Origin: Lacrimispora xylanisolvens
Lineage (GTDB): Bacteria > Bacillota > Clostridia > Lachnospirales > Lachnospiraceae
DNA length: 64,000 nt
Direction: 5' to 3'
Assembly: GCA_017084465.1 (NCBI GenBank)
Contig: CP070896.1
Location: 1,178,001 to 1,242,000, forward strand
The position numbers and the translations under genes are program-made. Each line of letters starts with the position of its first letter. The stretch's first letter is position 1. This document shows, in pieces, positions 62,970 through 64,000 of this stretch. The notes beneath the pieces are model-generated. The model searched no databases. It was not told where the DNA came from and worked only from the letters and a program-made list of their open reading frames with translations.

Positions 62970-64000
62970 GTAAACGGTAAACCATTCGTACCTTTACAAT
63001 AATGCCGCCATTACTGGCGGCACGTACTTTATTATTTATTAACTACTGTTTTAAGGCATTCTTTTGGAAGTGATTCTGACCATGGAAGTAATTCTTTCAT
63101 GAAATCCAGGCTGGTATCTTCCTGATGTTTCGGGATTTCTGTCAGCAAATATTCGAAATAATTGTAAGGCTTTAAGTTGTTGGCTTTTGCAGTTTCAGCA
63201 ATGCTATAGATAACTGCACTTGCCTTTGCTCCGTTGATGGTATCAATCATGTGCCAGTTGGCTTTTCCAATACAGAATCCACGAATTGCCTGCTCTGCAG
63301 CATTGTTATCTGCAGGAACCATACCGTCTTTCAAAAATACTTTTAGATATTTCTCCTGATTCAGGCAATAAGTAAAACCCTTACCTGTCTCCGATTTTGG
63401 TGGTACTTTATCACGGTTTTCATTTATCCATGCAAAGAAAGCCTCCACCAGTGGTTTAACACTGAGTTGACGCCTTTTTACACGTTCCTCGGGTGAGAGT
63501 TCTGCAAGATCTTCTTCAATCTTATAAATGGCACTGATCTGTTTTAGCGCCTGATAGGCGAGGGTATCCTTGGCCTTATCCTTCCCGACGGCCTTTACTA
63601 CATCGGCAAATTTACGCCGAGAATGAGACCAACACCCCGCTATAATCAGATCTTCCCGTTCTTTCTCCAGTGTATGGTAGACCTGATACCCATCCGTAAC
63701 ACAGATTCCCTTGTAATTCTTCAGAAATTCCCGGGGATGACTGGTGTTACGGGTTTTCTGGTATTCATAGAGTACAATGGGAGGGGATCCGTACATTTTT
63801 CCAGTACGGTAAACCCACATATAGCTTTTGGATCCAGCATCTCTTCCATCTTTGTTAACCAAAACTGGCGTTTCATCTGCCTGAATTACCGGACATTTAT
63901 GCAATTCGCTGTGGAGATAATCCCATAGTAGGGAGAGATATCTTTCTGCGCATAAAATCGTCCAGTTAGCCATGGTCTGACGTGGGATGTGAACATCGTT
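62970..64000 (-). mobile_element. IS66-family insertion sequence, partial
   Basis: The transposase at 63032-64000 is of the TnpC type and runs off the right edge. A hairpin, TGCCGCC-attac-TGGCGGCA, lies just beyond its stop. GTAAAC motifs at 62970 and 62977 are candidates for the outer end, as IS66 elements usually begin with GTAA. The other end and any TnpA/TnpB are outside the window. Confidence 0.7.
63032..64000 (-). CDS. IS66 family transposase TnpC (N-terminus outside window)
   Basis: At least 322 residues from NDVHIPRQTMANWTIL. DDE residues are visible: D in VIQADETPVLV, D in ICVTDGYQVYH and E in DNNAAEQAIRGF. WSHSRRKF is also typical. The C-terminal end ECLKTVVNK is intact. The N-terminal part lies beyond the window edge. 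Confidence 0.93.
   Translation of the reverse strand, partial: NDVHIPRQTMANWTILCAERYLSLLWDYLHSELHKCPVIQADETPVLVNKDGRDAGSKSYMWVYRTGKMYGSPPIVLYEYQKTRNTSHPREFLKNYKGICVTDGYQVYHTLEKEREDLIIAGCWSHSRRKFADVVKAVGKDKAKDTLAYQALKQISAIYKIEEDLAELSPEERVKRRQLSVKPLVEAFFAWINENRDKVPPKSETGKGFTYCLNQEKYLKVFLKDGMVPADNNAAEQAIRGFCIGKANWHMIDTINGAKASAVIYSIAETAKANNLKPYNYFEYLLTEIPKHQEDTSLDFMKELLPWSESLPKECLKTVVNK

Overview
The window looks like a low-GC Firmicutes chromosome, most likely a plant-polysaccharide-degrading Lachnospiraceae/Clostridium relative. The basis is AT-rich coding with strong AGGAGG ribosome sites, a GH9-CBM3c endoglucanase, GH1, GH2 and GH31 glycosidases, an EIIBC beta-glucoside PTS, a class I fructose-bisphosphate aldolase, and many small regulator-plus-exporter cassettes. 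I see no rRNA, tRNA or CRISPR array.

Layout. 1-2.65 kb: 6-phospho-beta-glucosidase and PTS EIIBC behind a BglG/LicT-type antiterminator. 2.7-6.1 kb: response regulator, histidine kinase and ABC transporter of the antimicrobial-peptide-resistance type. 6.2-15 kb: WYL regulator and ClbS/DfsB protein; TetR with a heterodimeric ABC exporter pair; UvrA-like ATPase with MarR. 15-20 kb: tandem-TPM protein, LemA-like and XpaC-like genes, and a GH9 cellulase with no signal peptide. 20-27 kb: gpmA and fda; nucleotidyltransferase, MerR and zinc-ribbon operon; ABC-F gene behind a leader peptide and attenuator. 26.5-33.7 kb: TetR/ketopantoate-reductase, TetR/membrane-protein and TetR/flavodoxin-ferredoxin pairs enclosing a two-gene cassette (glycine-rich membrane protein plus a protein resembling plant 23-kDa jasmonate-induced proteins). 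33.8-38 kb: exported tandem DJ-1/PfpI protein, AraC, flavoprotein, nitroreductase, LysR. 38-44.8 kb: MFS, GntP-type permease, TetR, an enoate reductase (old yellow enzyme type) and an SDR, with shared operator-like sites. 44.9-56 kb: GH31 with AraC, QueG-like protein with LysR, GNAT proteins, AraC with lacZ. 56-64 kb: accessory genes (DUF6037, DUF3781-GNAT, DUF1697, RhuM, pRiA4b ORF-3) and mobile debris (truncated serine recombinase, zinc-hook ATPase fragment beside an IS66 transposase).

A property of the whole window is the large number of one-base frame breaks, mostly in A or T homopolymers. I count roughly 35 in about 25 genes, and each restores a full family-length protein when a single base is added or removed. 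Two pairs compensate each other; one hides the Walker A motif of an ABC exporter. This is more like an unpolished long-read assembly than natural decay. I therefore annotate these genes over their full restored extent and state where the break lies. Three internal stops (AraC, GntP permease, glycine-rich protein) look like substitutions and could be real or errors.

Functionally the window combines sugar uptake and hydrolysis under local AraC, PTS-antiterminator and TetR control with a large set of drug and stress resistance cassettes, each carrying its own regulator and visible operator palindromes.
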